A stretch of DNA of 64,000 nucleotides, taken from positions 110,564 to 174,563 of the forward strand of contig NZ_BMXI01000014.1 in the NCBI RefSeq assembly GCF_014651675.1, in the 5' to 3' direction. The notes under the pieces were generated by a model. It saw nothing but the letters and a program-made list of their open reading frames with translations, was not told the origin of the DNA and searched no databases. Position numbers and translations under genes: made by a program. Of this stretch, positions 1-7,251 are shown piece by piece. The stretch is from Roseibacillus persicicus. GTDB taxonomy: Bacteria > Verrucomicrobiota > Verrucomicrobiia > Verrucomicrobiales > Akkermansiaceae. Position 1 is the stretch's first letter. Every line of letters begins with the position of its first letter.

Positions 1-25
1 CCTGAATCTCAGTTAGCCTTTCACC

Positions 26-460
26 ATGAGAATCATTCTTCTTCTGGTTACTGGTCTCGTTCTTCTAACAAGCTGCGGACTTTCCAAAAAGGACGAGGAG
101 GAAAAAGCCAAGCCATCGCAAACGGTGGTCATCGGCGAGATCACCAGCGTTCATTCCGAGCAAGGCTTTGCCTTGTTCCGGCGCTATGGACCGGGAGATC
201 TGGTGGAAGGGGGCTTGCTCAGTGCGCGCAGTCTCGATGGAAAGCGTGGTGTGAACCTGACTTTAAGTCCGGAAAAGTTAGGCCGATTCTACACCGTGGA
301 TTTCGATAAAGAGGCGGCTCCACCGCGGGTGGGGGACCTCGTGGTCCTTACCAAACTGCCCGATGACACAAAAAACAGCCCGATTTTGGAAAAAAGTTCG
401 GATTCGGATGCTTCAACTTTTGAAAAAGTCACATCCTATTCAGAGCCGGAAAACCTTTAA
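26..460 (+). CDS. predicted lipoprotein, unknown family
   Basis: Product of 144 residues with no recognised family. The N-terminus is a short lipoprotein signal: charged MR, a hydrophobic run, then the lipobox LLTSC, with Cys17 as the expected lipidated residue. A highly charged linker (KKDEEEKAKP) follows, then a single domain of about 80 residues that starts VVIGEITSVH and ends GDLVVLTKLP. Its alternating hydrophobic pattern suggests a small beta-rich fold. The tail is Ser/Asp-rich and probably disordered. It stands alone, followed by about 150 bases before the MarR gene. Envelope location is well supported by the lipobox; function is unknown. Confidence 0.75.
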   Translation: MRIILLLVTGLVLLTSCGLSKKDEEEKAKPSQTVVIGEITSVHSEQGFALFRRYGPGDLVEGGLLSARSLDGKRGVNLTLSPEKLGRFYTVDFDKEAAPPRVGDLVVLTKLPDDTKNSPILEKSSDSDASTFEKVTSYSEPENL

Positions 461-562
461 AGTAGGGCATCTTGGAGGTGTCGATAATAGCGGTTCGTAT
501 TAATTTTTATAAAAATTTAAGAATTTACTTCACTTCTTTTGATTTTTCGGCCAAGTTCCTCC

Positions 563-579
563 TACTCAGCTGCTGAGTA
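563..579. promoter_or_regulatory. candidate MarR operator (perfect palindrome)
   Basis: TACTCAGC-T-GCTGAGTA is a perfect 8-base inverted repeat around one central base. It ends 34 bases before the start of the MarR gene. Members of the MarR family usually bind 15-20 bp palindromes in their own promoter, so autoregulation is the simplest reading. Binding itself is inference. Confidence 0.5.
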
Positions 580-613
580 ACCATGTTGTTCCAAAAACAT
601 AACCAGTCCAGTA

Positions 614-1063
614 ATGAAAACCAGTACTACCAGCCGCAAAGGCGCGGTGCAGGCGGAAGCAGACCGCTTGGCCGATTTCGTGTTGTTCACGCAACGTTCA
701 TGTATCCTCAACCTGTCAAACGAGCTTAACCGCGGGCACATTTCGTTCCCTCAGTTCTTTCTTCTGACGTATCTGTCCAGTGAGGAATTCCTCACGATGT
801 CCGATATCGCCAAGAAGATGGGCCACTCGACAGCTGCAGCGACCGGCCTCGTCGATCGTCTGGAGAAAATTGGCTACGTCGAGCGTGTGCATGCCGCAGA
901 GGACCGTCGCAAGATCATGGTTCGAATCACCCAAAAGGGAATCGAACTCGTGGCTCACATGCGTAAGGAAATCGCAAACGACCTCGCTTCCATCATGGAT
1001 GAAGCCGATGAGGACGAAGCGGAGACCATTGATTACGCACGTCGTGCGATGAACAAGTCTTAA
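614..1063 (+). CDS. MarR family transcriptional regulator
   Basis: Winged-helix regulator of 149 residues, the usual size for MarR proteins, which act as homodimers. The N-terminal helices (residues 10-55) form the dimer region. Residues 56-100 carry the helix-turn-helix (MSDIAKKMGHSTAAATGLVDRLEKIGYV), followed by the wing with the family's diagnostic DRR (AAEDRRKIMVRITQKG). The C-terminal helix is acidic. A perfect palindrome lies just upstream and may be its own operator. A strong terminator hairpin follows 140 bases downstream, so the gene is probably monocistronic. Ligand and regulon cannot be read from the sequence. Confidence 0.9.
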   Translation: MKTSTTSRKGAVQAEADRLADFVLFTQRSCILNLSNELNRGHISFPQFFLLTYLSSEEFLTMSDIAKKMGHSTAAATGLVDRLEKIGYVERVHAAEDRRKIMVRITQKGIELVAHMRKEIANDLASIMDEADEDEAETIDYARRAMNKS

Positions 1064-1203
1064 TGGCCTGTCCATCCAGCAAAAGGCTTGGCCCATTTGG
1101 ACCTCTTGGCCCTTTGCTTCCTATTCCCCACTCAGTTTTGGAGACAATATGGTGGTCTAGGGAAAACGTTGTTTGATCAAACCCTAGTCCTAGCAAGTTC
1201 ACC

Positions 1204-1238
1204 AAAGTTCCACTATGCTCTGCGTAGTGGAACTTTTT
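1204..1238 (+). terminator. rho-independent terminator after marR
   Basis: Bases 1204-1218 pair with 1222-1236 (15 pairs, one G-T wobble) around a TCT loop, and the 3' arm runs into TTTTT at 1234-1238. It would end the MarR transcript. The first ATG of the downstream laccase-fold gene lies inside the 5' arm. Confidence 0.7.
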
Positions 1239-1895
1239 ACGTACTTGGACCCGCTTCGGGAGGCAGGATTCGCGGTGGACTTCGTACCACGGGTCGAGGG
1301 AATCGTGGGAAGTTACGACAAGGAGGAGACTCTCCGCGAGCTGGAGCCGGTTCACAGGCAGGCGGTGGAGGGCCTGGGCTTTCAATGGTCCCAACTCTGG
1401 CGCGCGGAGCAGGTTCATGGGGCGGAGGTATTCTCAATCGCAACGGACGGGCCCGGGCGAGTGGTGCCAGCAGTCGATGGTTTGTTGACCAAGCGGGACG
1501 ACGTTCTATTGGGAATCTATGTTGCCGATTGTGGTCTCATCTGGATCGCTGATCCGGTGACCCGGGCGATGGCCTTGCTGCACTCCGGTAGGAAAGGCAC
1601 GGAAGGAGAGATTCTGACCCATGCGGTCGAGTCGCTGAAACGGGAGTATGGAAGTCGACCGGAGGATCTGATCGTGGTTCTGGGCCCTTGCATTCGTCCG
1701 CCGCACTACGAGGTCGATATCGCGACCCAGATTGCCCGGCAAGCGAGAGCGGCGGGCATCAAGAACTTCCATGACTGTGGGATCTGCACTGGTGCCAATG
1801 TCGCCGATTATTATAGTTATCGCCTCGAGAAAGGATGCACCGGCCGGATGCTGGGGTTGCTGGGGCAGGGGATTCCCGCCCCGAGAGGTGAATGA
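1215..1895 (+). CDS. laccase-fold (YfiH/LACC1-like) purine nucleoside phosphorylase or oxidase
   Basis: YfiH/DUF152 family, 226 residues against a usual 240-270. These are single-domain proteins with a metal-dependent active site; characterised members act on purine nucleosides. The three expected ligand motifs are present: QVHG (about residue 68), VADCGL (about 104) and LLHSGRKGT (about 121). Two further family motifs, LGPCIRPPHYEV and NVADYYSYR, also appear. The usual HAGWRG is altered to HSGRKG, but the His is kept. Start choice is uncertain: ATG 1215 sits in the arm of a terminator hairpin, and GTG 1227 or TTG 1245 in frame are alternatives. No clear ribosome binding site precedes any of them. 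Role here is unknown. Confidence 0.8.
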   Translation: MLCVVELFTYLDPLREAGFAVDFVPRVEGIVGSYDKEETLRELEPVHRQAVEGLGFQWSQLWRAEQVHGAEVFSIATDGPGRVVPAVDGLLTKRDDVLLGIYVADCGLIWIADPVTRAMALLHSGRKGTEGEILTHAVESLKREYGSRPEDLIVVLGPCIRPPHYEVDIATQIARQARAAGIKNFHDCGICTGANVADYYSYRLEKGCTGRMLGLLGQGIPAPRGE

Positions 1896-2171
1896 GGTGG
1901 TTGATTCCTATTGGTTATCAATCTGTTGGGTGGGCTTTGAGGTCTTGGTGAAAGGTGTCCGTGGACGACGCGGATGGGGTGGGGAATGCTTACGCAATTT
2001 CCATCGGCCGGAAGTGACTCTTCTCGCTTTGGAGGTGTCTATTGAGTGACTGTTGAATCAGCTCTTCATTTGATTTTTGGAATTTCTACATGAGATTGGA
2101 AAATGAAAGAACTGATTTCGGTTGTTTCAATTGAGGAGGTTTCGGCGAAGCGCGCTTTTTGTGTGTGAGCA

Positions 2172-2263
2172 CGTCAGTCGAAGCCTCGACAACGTTTTCC
2201 CCTGACGGGGAGGCATCGAAAGAGAACAGAGGGCGGGCCTGGTGGTCCGCCCTCGACTTTTTT
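2172..2263 (+). ncRNA. candidate structured RNA or leader with pseudoknot potential
   Basis: Three nested or interleaved pairings lie in under 100 bases. CGTCAG (2172-2177) pairs with CTGACG (2202-2207). TCGA-A-GCCTC (2178-2187) pairs with GAGGC-A-TCGA (2210-2219). The order of the arms is that of an H-type pseudoknot or of two alternative folds. A strong terminator follows at 2229. This could be the 3' part of a small RNA or an attenuating leader for the sigma factor gene. No known Rfam family is recognised. Confidence 0.3.
2229..2263 (+). terminator. rho-independent terminator upstream of ECF sigma gene
   Basis: GAGGGCGGGCC (2229-2239) pairs with GGTCCGCCCTC (2244-2254), 11 pairs with one wobble around TGGT, followed by TTTTTT at 2258-2263. 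It ends 55 bases before the sigma factor start codon, so it either ends an upstream RNA or attenuates the sigma operon. Confidence 0.75.
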
Positions 2264-2318
2264 CCACTTTTTCCAAGAAAGCTATCGCGAGAAACGTTTC
2301 TCTGCTAACTTGACCTGA

Positions 2319-2861
2319 ATGGGCCAGTCGAAACAGGAGATGACCGCGCTCGCACGAGATGAATTCGTAGCCGATGCTTTAGCCAAATATGAGGCCCCCC
2401 TCATTGGCTATGCGACTGGTATTGTCCGCGATCACGAGCGCGCCCGGGACGTGGTCCAGGACACCTTCATTCGACTTTACCAACAGGATATTGAAAAGGT
2501 CCGCAAGGGGCTGAAGACCTGGCTCTACACGGTTTGTCGCAATCGGGCACTGGACGTGCTTCGCAAGGAGAGCCGGGCGGTCGTTACTGAAGAAGCGGGC
2601 TTTGCCAAGTGGGAGGCCGATGGGCCCTCCCCGCGGGCGATGACGGATTTGGATGAGCGGCTCCAACAGGTCACCGAGTGTCTGGACAAGTTGTCAGACA
2701 ACCAGCGGGAGGTGGTCCGACTCAAGTTTCAACAAGGCATGAGCTACAAGGAAATCAGCGCAATCACCGGGCTCACCTCGGGGAACGTGGGATTTCTCAT
2801 CCATACCGGACTCAAGCGCATGCGCTCCCTTCTCCCTGACGATTTACTAGAAGACATTTAG
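2319..2861 (+). CDS. ECF RNA polymerase sigma factor
   Basis: Sigma-70 family protein of the extracytoplasmic-function class, 180 residues, which directs RNA polymerase to a stress regulon. Region 2 (about residues 20-90) includes ARDVVQDTFIRLY and WLYTVCRNRALDVLRK, the usual 2.2-2.4 signatures. Region 4 (about 110-170) has LSDNQREVVRLKFQQGMSYKEI and the DNA-binding helix GNVGFLIHTGLKRMR. The stop codon is one base before the start of the anti-sigma gene, so the two are translationally linked and almost certainly a sigma/anti-sigma pair. Confidence 0.95.
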   Translation: MGQSKQEMTALARDEFVADALAKYEAPLIGYATGIVRDHERARDVVQDTFIRLYQQDIEKVRKGLKTWLYTVCRNRALDVLRKESRAVVTEEAGFAKWEADGPSPRAMTDLDERLQQVTECLDKLSDNQREVVRLKFQQGMSYKEISAITGLTSGNVGFLIHTGLKRMRSLLPDDLLEDI

Positions 2862-2862
2862 T

Positions 2863-4293
2863 ATGAAAGAACTGCAACCAGACGATCCTCGATACACGGC
2901 ATACATTCTGGGCGAACTCCCGCCCAAGGAGGCCAAGATCATAGCCGAACGTGCGGAGTCAGATCCTGCAATCGCTTCTGAAATGGCAAAGACTCAAGCG
3001 CTTGGAAAGCTCCTGTGCGAAGCCTACGAGCGGGAAGGGCTTTCCCTTCATCCGGTTCAGCGAGCCGTCATCCGGCGAGTGGGTCAGAGTCAGGAGGCTA
3101 TGGCGATGCGGTCGGCCCGGCGCCGGGTCGATTGGTATCGGGGCGCGGGAATTTCTCTCGCAGCTGCGGCCAGCATCACCATCGTGCTGTTCCTGTTGGC
3201 CAAGACCCCCGTTGATTCACCCCAGCAGGCGGCAGCCGAACCTGAAGAGCTACGCATGGACGTGGTGTTGAGCCCCGCTGCTTTGGCAAACTGGGGAGGG
3301 GAAGAGGACGCGGCCTCCGGAAGCATGGCCTCCGTTGCGAAGGTTGCGCGGGAGAACGAAGAACCGAAGGAAGCATCCTCCGAGAAAGCCGACGAATCCC
3401 GCCGGGAATTCGCCGAACGGATTCTCAGCGATCCAGAGCGGTTCTTTGTCTCGGCCGAGCGGACTGCCCGCAGCCAGATTCTTCCGACTCCGGACTCCTT
3501 TATCCCGCTGCAGGAAAATGAGTATCTTTCTACCAGCGATAGTCCCAGCACGACCGTTCCCGTGATGGCCGGTCGAACCAGCTTCGCTTGGGTTGAGCGC
3601 TTCCTGCGTGAGCGGGGCCAACTGCCCCCAAAGGACGCGGTCCGTTTGGAAGAACTGGTCAACTACCCCGACTATCAGGAAAGCGCCGGAGCCGAGGTTG
3701 GTGGTGTGGCACTGACCAGTGAGCTGGTGCCTTGTCCTTGGAATAGCGACTCACTTCTCCTGGGCTTGCTTTTGCAGCGACAGCCGGGGTCCGCCGAGCG
3801 CGAGAAGGTTTCCGTCAAACTGGAGATCGATGAGGAGAGAGTGGCCGAATACCGTCTCTTGGGTTTTGCCCAACCCGATGGAGAAGTCGTCGCAGGAGCC
3901 GATGCCTCCCATCCGCTGGCGGCAGGGAACTCGACCTACGTTTTTTATGAGATTCGCCCTGGCGATGTGCCCTTCGACGATGTGCCTCTGGGAAAAATCG
4001 CTTTGAAAGTCACTGATGGAGTGGGGTCGCCCGTCTACCGCAGCCTTGAGGTGCCTTCCATTCCCAATCGTTGGCTCGATAGCTCCAACTCTTTCCGCAC
4101 CGCGGCGACCGTCGCGGCCTATGCGCTCGTGCTGCGGGATTCGCCTTTCAAGGGGAACTTGAGTTTGGCGTGGGTGGAGTCTTTGGCGCGTCAGACTTTG
4201 CTGGAGCATCCCAAGGCTAATTCCGCGACTCGCGAGGTGTTGGAACTGATCATTCAGACGCGCTCCTTGGCGGGCCTGGAACCCACCGCATAG
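2863..4293 (+). CDS. membrane anti-sigma factor derived from a YfbK-type protein, VWA domain missing
   Basis: 476 residues, cotranscribed with the ECF sigma gene one base upstream. Residues 1-60 resemble the N-terminal anti-sigma segment seen in many Verrucomicrobia and Planctomycetes proteins (DPRYTAYILGELPPKEA). A single transmembrane helix lies at about 96-115 (ISLAAAASITIVLFLLAK). The outer part then matches the N-terminal domain of YfbK (RGQLPPKDAVRLEELVNY, ELVPCPWNSDSLLLGLLL). It continues directly into the part that follows the VWA domain in YfbK (VAEYRLLGFA, YVFYEIRPGD) and a DUF3520-like end (VAAYALVLRDSPFKGN). The VWA domain with its MIDAS motif, which should lie between them, is absent. 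Two flanking domains are therefore kept without the central metal-binding one. The anti-sigma role is inferred from gene order. Confidence 0.75.
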   Translation: MKELQPDDPRYTAYILGELPPKEAKIIAERAESDPAIASEMAKTQALGKLLCEAYEREGLSLHPVQRAVIRRVGQSQEAMAMRSARRRVDWYRGAGISLAAAASITIVLFLLAKTPVDSPQQAAAEPEELRMDVVLSPAALANWGGEEDAASGSMASVAKVARENEEPKEASSEKADESRREFAERILSDPERFFVSAERTARSQILPTPDSFIPLQENEYLSTSDSPSTTVPVMAGRTSFAWVERFLRERGQLPPKDAVRLEELVNYPDYQESAGAEVGGVALTSELVPCPWNSDSLLLGLLLQRQPGSAEREKVSVKLEIDEERVAEYRLLGFAQPDGEVVAGADASHPLAAGNSTYVFYEIRPGDVPFDDVPLGKIALKVTDGVGSPVYRSLEVPSIPNRWLDSSNSFRTAATVAAYALVLRDSPFKGNLSLAWVESLARQTLLEHPKANSATREVLELIIQTRSLAGLEPTA

Positions 4294-4302
4294 ACGTTTG
4301 AG

Positions 4303-4944
4303 CTAGAGAGCTTTCGCTTGGTCGGCCTCGGCTTTGGCAACCTTGCGGCACTGGGAAACCAGATGGTTGCAGGCTTCTTCGCAAAGAAGGGGGATTTGGC
4401 GGGCGGACTGATTTTCCTCTTTGCAAAGGGCGGGTGATTCTTTGAGGGGGACCTCTTCGTCGAGGTGCCAGAGAATCATCTTCGAACAGTTTTCGGGATG
4501 GCACTCTTTGGCAACGAGGGCTTGAGCCCCCTCGTCAGAGATAGTGTGCGCGAAGCGATACATGCCGGTCTGACGCTTGAGCTTGGGGCGCAGGTTCTGC
4601 ACGTGGAGCCTGCCGTCCTCTCGCGCCAACCAGAGGCCCACCGCAGCTGGGTAAAAGAGGTCGAGGGCCTGCCGCAATTCCTCTTCATCAGCAAGGAGAA
4701 GAAGCCAGCCCCGCTTCAGATTCAAGGCTGCCTTGAGAAAGCGAAATTCCCCTTCATCATCCAGCTTGGCGATCTCGCGCGCAGCGAAGGGATCGCGGTG
4801 AACGGTGAGGGAATCGATCAAGTCCAAGTCCTGCTGGTGACAAAGGGCATATGGTGAACTCTGAGTGTCGGTTAGTATAGCGACTTGGCCAATCCGGTCG
4901 ACTTTGGCTTGGACGGCTTGCGAGAGACGTTGCGAAATTTTCAT
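4303..4944 (-). CDS. DR2241-type stabilising domain and 4Fe-4S domain protein
   Basis: 213 residues that match the C-terminal half of Deinococcus DR2241, a chelatase with two extra domains. Residues 40-130 are the stabilising domain (DPFAAREIAKLDDEGEF, LKRGWLLLL, LDLFYPAAVGLWL, KRQTGMYRFAHT). Residues 140-200 hold the cluster-binding part: KECHPENCSKMILW, then LLCEEACNHLVSQCRK. This gives two CxxxxC/CxxxC pairs and one further Cys for a 4Fe-4S centre. It starts 33 bases after the stop of the CbiX-like gene, and the two probably form one functional complex. Substrate unknown; tetrapyrrole metal handling is the family expectation. Confidence 0.75.
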   Translation of the reverse strand: MKISQRLSQAVQAKVDRIGQVAILTDTQSSPYALCHQQDLDLIDSLTVHRDPFAAREIAKLDDEGEFRFLKAALNLKRGWLLLLADEEELRQALDLFYPAAVGLWLAREDGRLHVQNLRPKLKRQTGMYRFAHTISDEGAQALVAKECHPENCSKMILWHLDEEVPLKESPALCKEENQSARQIPLLCEEACNHLVSQCRKVAKAEADQAKAL

Positions 4945-4977
4945 AGGAAAGGAAGAAGTGGGAGCAGTGGAGGGGGG

Positions 4978-5784
4978 CTATAGGTGGTTTTCGCGGAAGG
5001 TATGCACTTGGTCGATGATGACTTCGCCCAAGGCGGGTTCGATGCCGATGGCGCTGGTGTAGTAGAGAGTTTTCCCGCGGATCTGATAGGGATTCTGGCG
5101 GAAAATATCTTTCTGCGAGGCGGGCAGGCCCTCGTCTTCTTCGAAGCCTAACAGCACGGGGATGTCCTGATAGGAGTGCAATCCGTCGGCGATGAAGAAG
5201 GGGACCACGACCGCATTGGGGGTCTCGCAGTGCTTGTCCCAGTCCTCGATGAACATCTCCTGTTCCATGAAGGTGGGGTGCACGGCGGCAAACTCGGGAA
5301 AGCGTTCGGCCAACAGCGCGGCCTGATCCTTGACCGCACGCGTGGTGTTGTCATTGAGAGCAGTGCCATGGCCAACCACGAAGAGAGTGGTGTCCTCGCG
5401 GCGGATATCGGGCGCTTCCTGCTCCACCCGACGGGAAAGAATAGTGGTCATGGTTGGATGAATCCCGACCGGCGGACAATAGTGGACGGTCTTGCCGTGG
5501 ACGACGGTGGTGGGGCCATCGAGTTCTAGTTCGCGGGGAATGACCTCTTGGGTAAAGTAGCCTTCGGAGATGAAGTCGGGCACGACGTAAATTTCCTCCG
5601 CATCGATCATGTAGAAGGCCTCGCGCAAGGACGGTTCTTCTTTCCAGAAGGCGAGATGAACCTCGGCGAAGAGCCCTTTCTCGCGTACCGCGGCGGCGTG
5701 GTCGAAGTAAGGACCCGAGGAGTCCGGATTTTCCGTTGACCCATGGCCAACAATGAGAAGCGCAGTGTGAGAAAGATCGGTCAT
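4978..5784 (-). CDS. CbiX/SirB-like chelatase with two CbiX domains
   Basis: 268 residues from the chosen start at 5784, which overlaps the preceding gene's stop as ATGA; a 36-residue upstream extension is rejected. There are two CbiX-type domains. The first begins ALLIVGHGSTENPDSS with a HLAFWKEEPSLREAF segment. The second begins LFVVGHGTALNDNTTRAV with a VHPTFMEQEMFIEDW segment. The GHG histidines are the usual metal or porphyrin site residues of class II chelatases that load Co, Ni or Fe into tetrapyrroles. In DR2241 this part is fused to the stabilising and 4Fe-4S domains encoded here by the next gene. No cobalamin or siroheme genes are nearby. Confidence 0.8.
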   Translation of the reverse strand: MTDLSHTALLIVGHGSTENPDSSGPYFDHAAAVREKGLFAEVHLAFWKEEPSLREAFYMIDAEEIYVVPDFISEGYFTQEVIPRELELDGPTTVVHGKTVHYCPPVGIHPTMTTILSRRVEQEAPDIRREDTTLFVVGHGTALNDNTTRAVKDQAALLAERFPEFAAVHPTFMEQEMFIEDWDKHCETPNAVVVPFFIADGLHSYQDIPVLLGFEEDEGLPASQKDIFRQNPYQIRGKTLYYTSAIGIEPALGEVIIDQVHTFRENHL

Positions 5785-6416
5785 TTCGTGCTCGGAGAGA
5801 GTGCCACGACTTGGGCTTCTGTCCAGTGGCCAAATGAAAAGGCCTTCACTTCCGCGGGAGATTGCAGGTGAATAGAGCGAATGTGGCTCCACTGATCATC
5901 GCTCATGGCCGCGAGAGTTCTCTCTCGATTTTTCCCATAAGTTTTCCAAAGCCAACGGAGCAAAGACTCCTCCTTCCAGATGGCCAGCTGCGGCCAAAAG
6001 CGTTCAGTGTTGCATCCCCAGAGCAGTTCCCGCGTGCGCCAACGCTGCCACGAGCGCCGCAGCAGTCGCCGGCTGAGCAAGCCGAGCGGGAGGTCGAGCC
6101 AGATGAGGGTCTCGACCCGGGGCCAGATCAGTTCTTGCGAAAAGCTTGTGTAGTTCCCCGTCACCACCCAGCTGTCGCCCGCAGTGGCGGCGCGAATCTT
6201 TTCCCGAAATCGTTCGGGGTCGGATTGATGGAGACCGACCCAGTCTCTCTGCCAGTTCAAGGCGTCCAGATCGACATGAGGCAGGTTCAGGTCCTCTGCC
6301 AGCCGCGTTCCCAACGTGCTCTTGCCGGCATTGGTGCTACCGATAATGAGAACGCGTTGTCCCAACTGCGGTGGGGGAAGACTGTCTTTTTTCGCCGCGT
6401 CCATTGTTGATCCCAT
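5781..6416 (-). CDS. P-loop kinase, adenylate kinase/topology modulation-like
   Basis: 211 residues. A Walker A motif lies near the start (IIGSTNAGKSTLGTRLA, about residues 24-40), followed by LPHVDLDALNWQRDW, the pattern of the small FlaR/AAA_17-like nucleotide kinases. The lid-like region is rich in Trp and Arg (RRLLRRSWQRWRTREL). A second ATG at 6404 is an equally possible start. The stop overlaps the CbiX gene start by four bases, so the three genes from 6416 to 4303 form one operon. Substrate is unknown; these proteins are often annotated as adenylate kinases without evidence. Confidence 0.75.
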   Translation of the reverse strand: MGSTMDAAKKDSLPPPQLGQRVLIIGSTNAGKSTLGTRLAEDLNLPHVDLDALNWQRDWVGLHQSDPERFREKIRAATAGDSWVVTGNYTSFSQELIWPRVETLIWLDLPLGLLSRRLLRRSWQRWRTRELLWGCNTERFWPQLAIWKEESLLRWLWKTYGKNRERTLAAMSDDQWSHIRSIHLQSPAEVKAFSFGHWTEAQVVALSPSTK

Positions 6417-6498
6417 CAGAGCGTCTGTCCTCCTGCGATTGCAATCACCAATTGGAAATGGAACTGACGAATCACCGGGGAAGGACTAGAAGAGGTCC

Positions 6499-7239
6499 GT
6501 GAACCAAACACCACGACGAGTTTATCTGCCAAAGAACTGGGAACTTCCGGCCGCGATTCTCAATCGCCTGGGGCCCGAGCCCGGTCGACAGCGTCTTATG
6601 GATGAGGACGGGCATTTGCTGCTGATTCTGCACCAAGTTCCCCAGGCCTCGGATGACGAAGTCCGCACGGCGGCCCTCTTTTGGCGGCAGCCCGATGGCA
6701 CTTGGAAGAGCACCCCGCAACCGGGTGGGCTCTCCGCGCTGGAGGAGCACTTGAAGGCTTATCGCGAAATGATTCACCATCTGGATGCTATGGTGGAAAA
6801 GGCAGCGAACCCCACCGATTACTTCGAGGTGATGCAGGAGGTGCAACCAGTGCTGCGCGCGACCCGTCACCAGTTGGAGGTGCTGCAAGCCGCGCGACAA
6901 GCGCGCAAGGATGAGTCCGCTCTCATCGGACTCCGCGATAGCGCCGCGGTGCTGGAGCGTGCGATTGACCTCGCGGCGGGCGATGCCAAGGCGGGGATGG
7001 ATTTCTCGTTGGCCAAGAGCGCGCAGGAGCAGTCCCAGGCCGCGCACCGCAGCAATGTGGAGGCCCGCCGCCTGAACCGTCTCGTAGCCTTCTTCTTTCC
7101 CCTCGCCACCTTGGTCTCGTTCTTCTCGATGGAAAACACCGGGCAAGTCTTGGGCTCGCCGATGAGCTGGGGCGTGGTGGCTGCCGGAGTTCTCTTTGGC
7201 TGCTTTGTTCTCGTTGCGGTCACTCGCGGGAAAGGCTAA
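6499..7239 (+). CDS. CorA-like membrane protein lacking the GMN signature
   Basis: 246 residues. The layout is that of CorA family metal channels: an N-terminal soluble domain (about 1-90), a long helical stalk (about 90-190) and two C-terminal membrane helices (VAFFFPLATLVSFFSM and WGVVAAGVLFGCFVLVAV). The CorA selectivity motif YGMN between the helices is replaced by FSMEN, so Mg2+ transport is doubtful. It is shorter than typical CorA (about 320). The GH16 gene follows 12 bases downstream on the same strand. Family assignment rests on layout and on LNRL..FFFPL, so it is tentative. Confidence 0.55.
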   Translation: MNQTPRRVYLPKNWELPAAILNRLGPEPGRQRLMDEDGHLLLILHQVPQASDDEVRTAALFWRQPDGTWKSTPQPGGLSALEEHLKAYREMIHHLDAMVEKAANPTDYFEVMQEVQPVLRATRHQLEVLQAARQARKDESALIGLRDSAAVLERAIDLAAGDAKAGMDFSLAKSAQEQSQAAHRSNVEARRLNRLVAFFFPLATLVSFFSMENTGQVLGSPMSWGVVAAGVLFGCFVLVAVTRGKG

Positions 7240-7251
7240 GAAGCAGGAGTG

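Larger units (their letters stand above)
1896..2318. other. 423-base intergenic region before the sigma factor gene
   Basis: No convincing gene on either strand; the open frame that crosses its first part is a shadow of the laccase-fold gene. The second half holds the structured RNA candidate and terminator described separately. Confidence 0.6.

Noticed and set aside
918..930. tRNA T-arm-like sequence GGTTCGAATCACC
   Set aside because: It lies within the conserved wing-coding part of the MarR gene and no cloverleaf surrounds it.
1732..2049. 105-residue plus-strand frame after the laccase-fold gene
   Set aside because: Starts inside the laccase-fold gene in another frame and shows no protein-like pattern.
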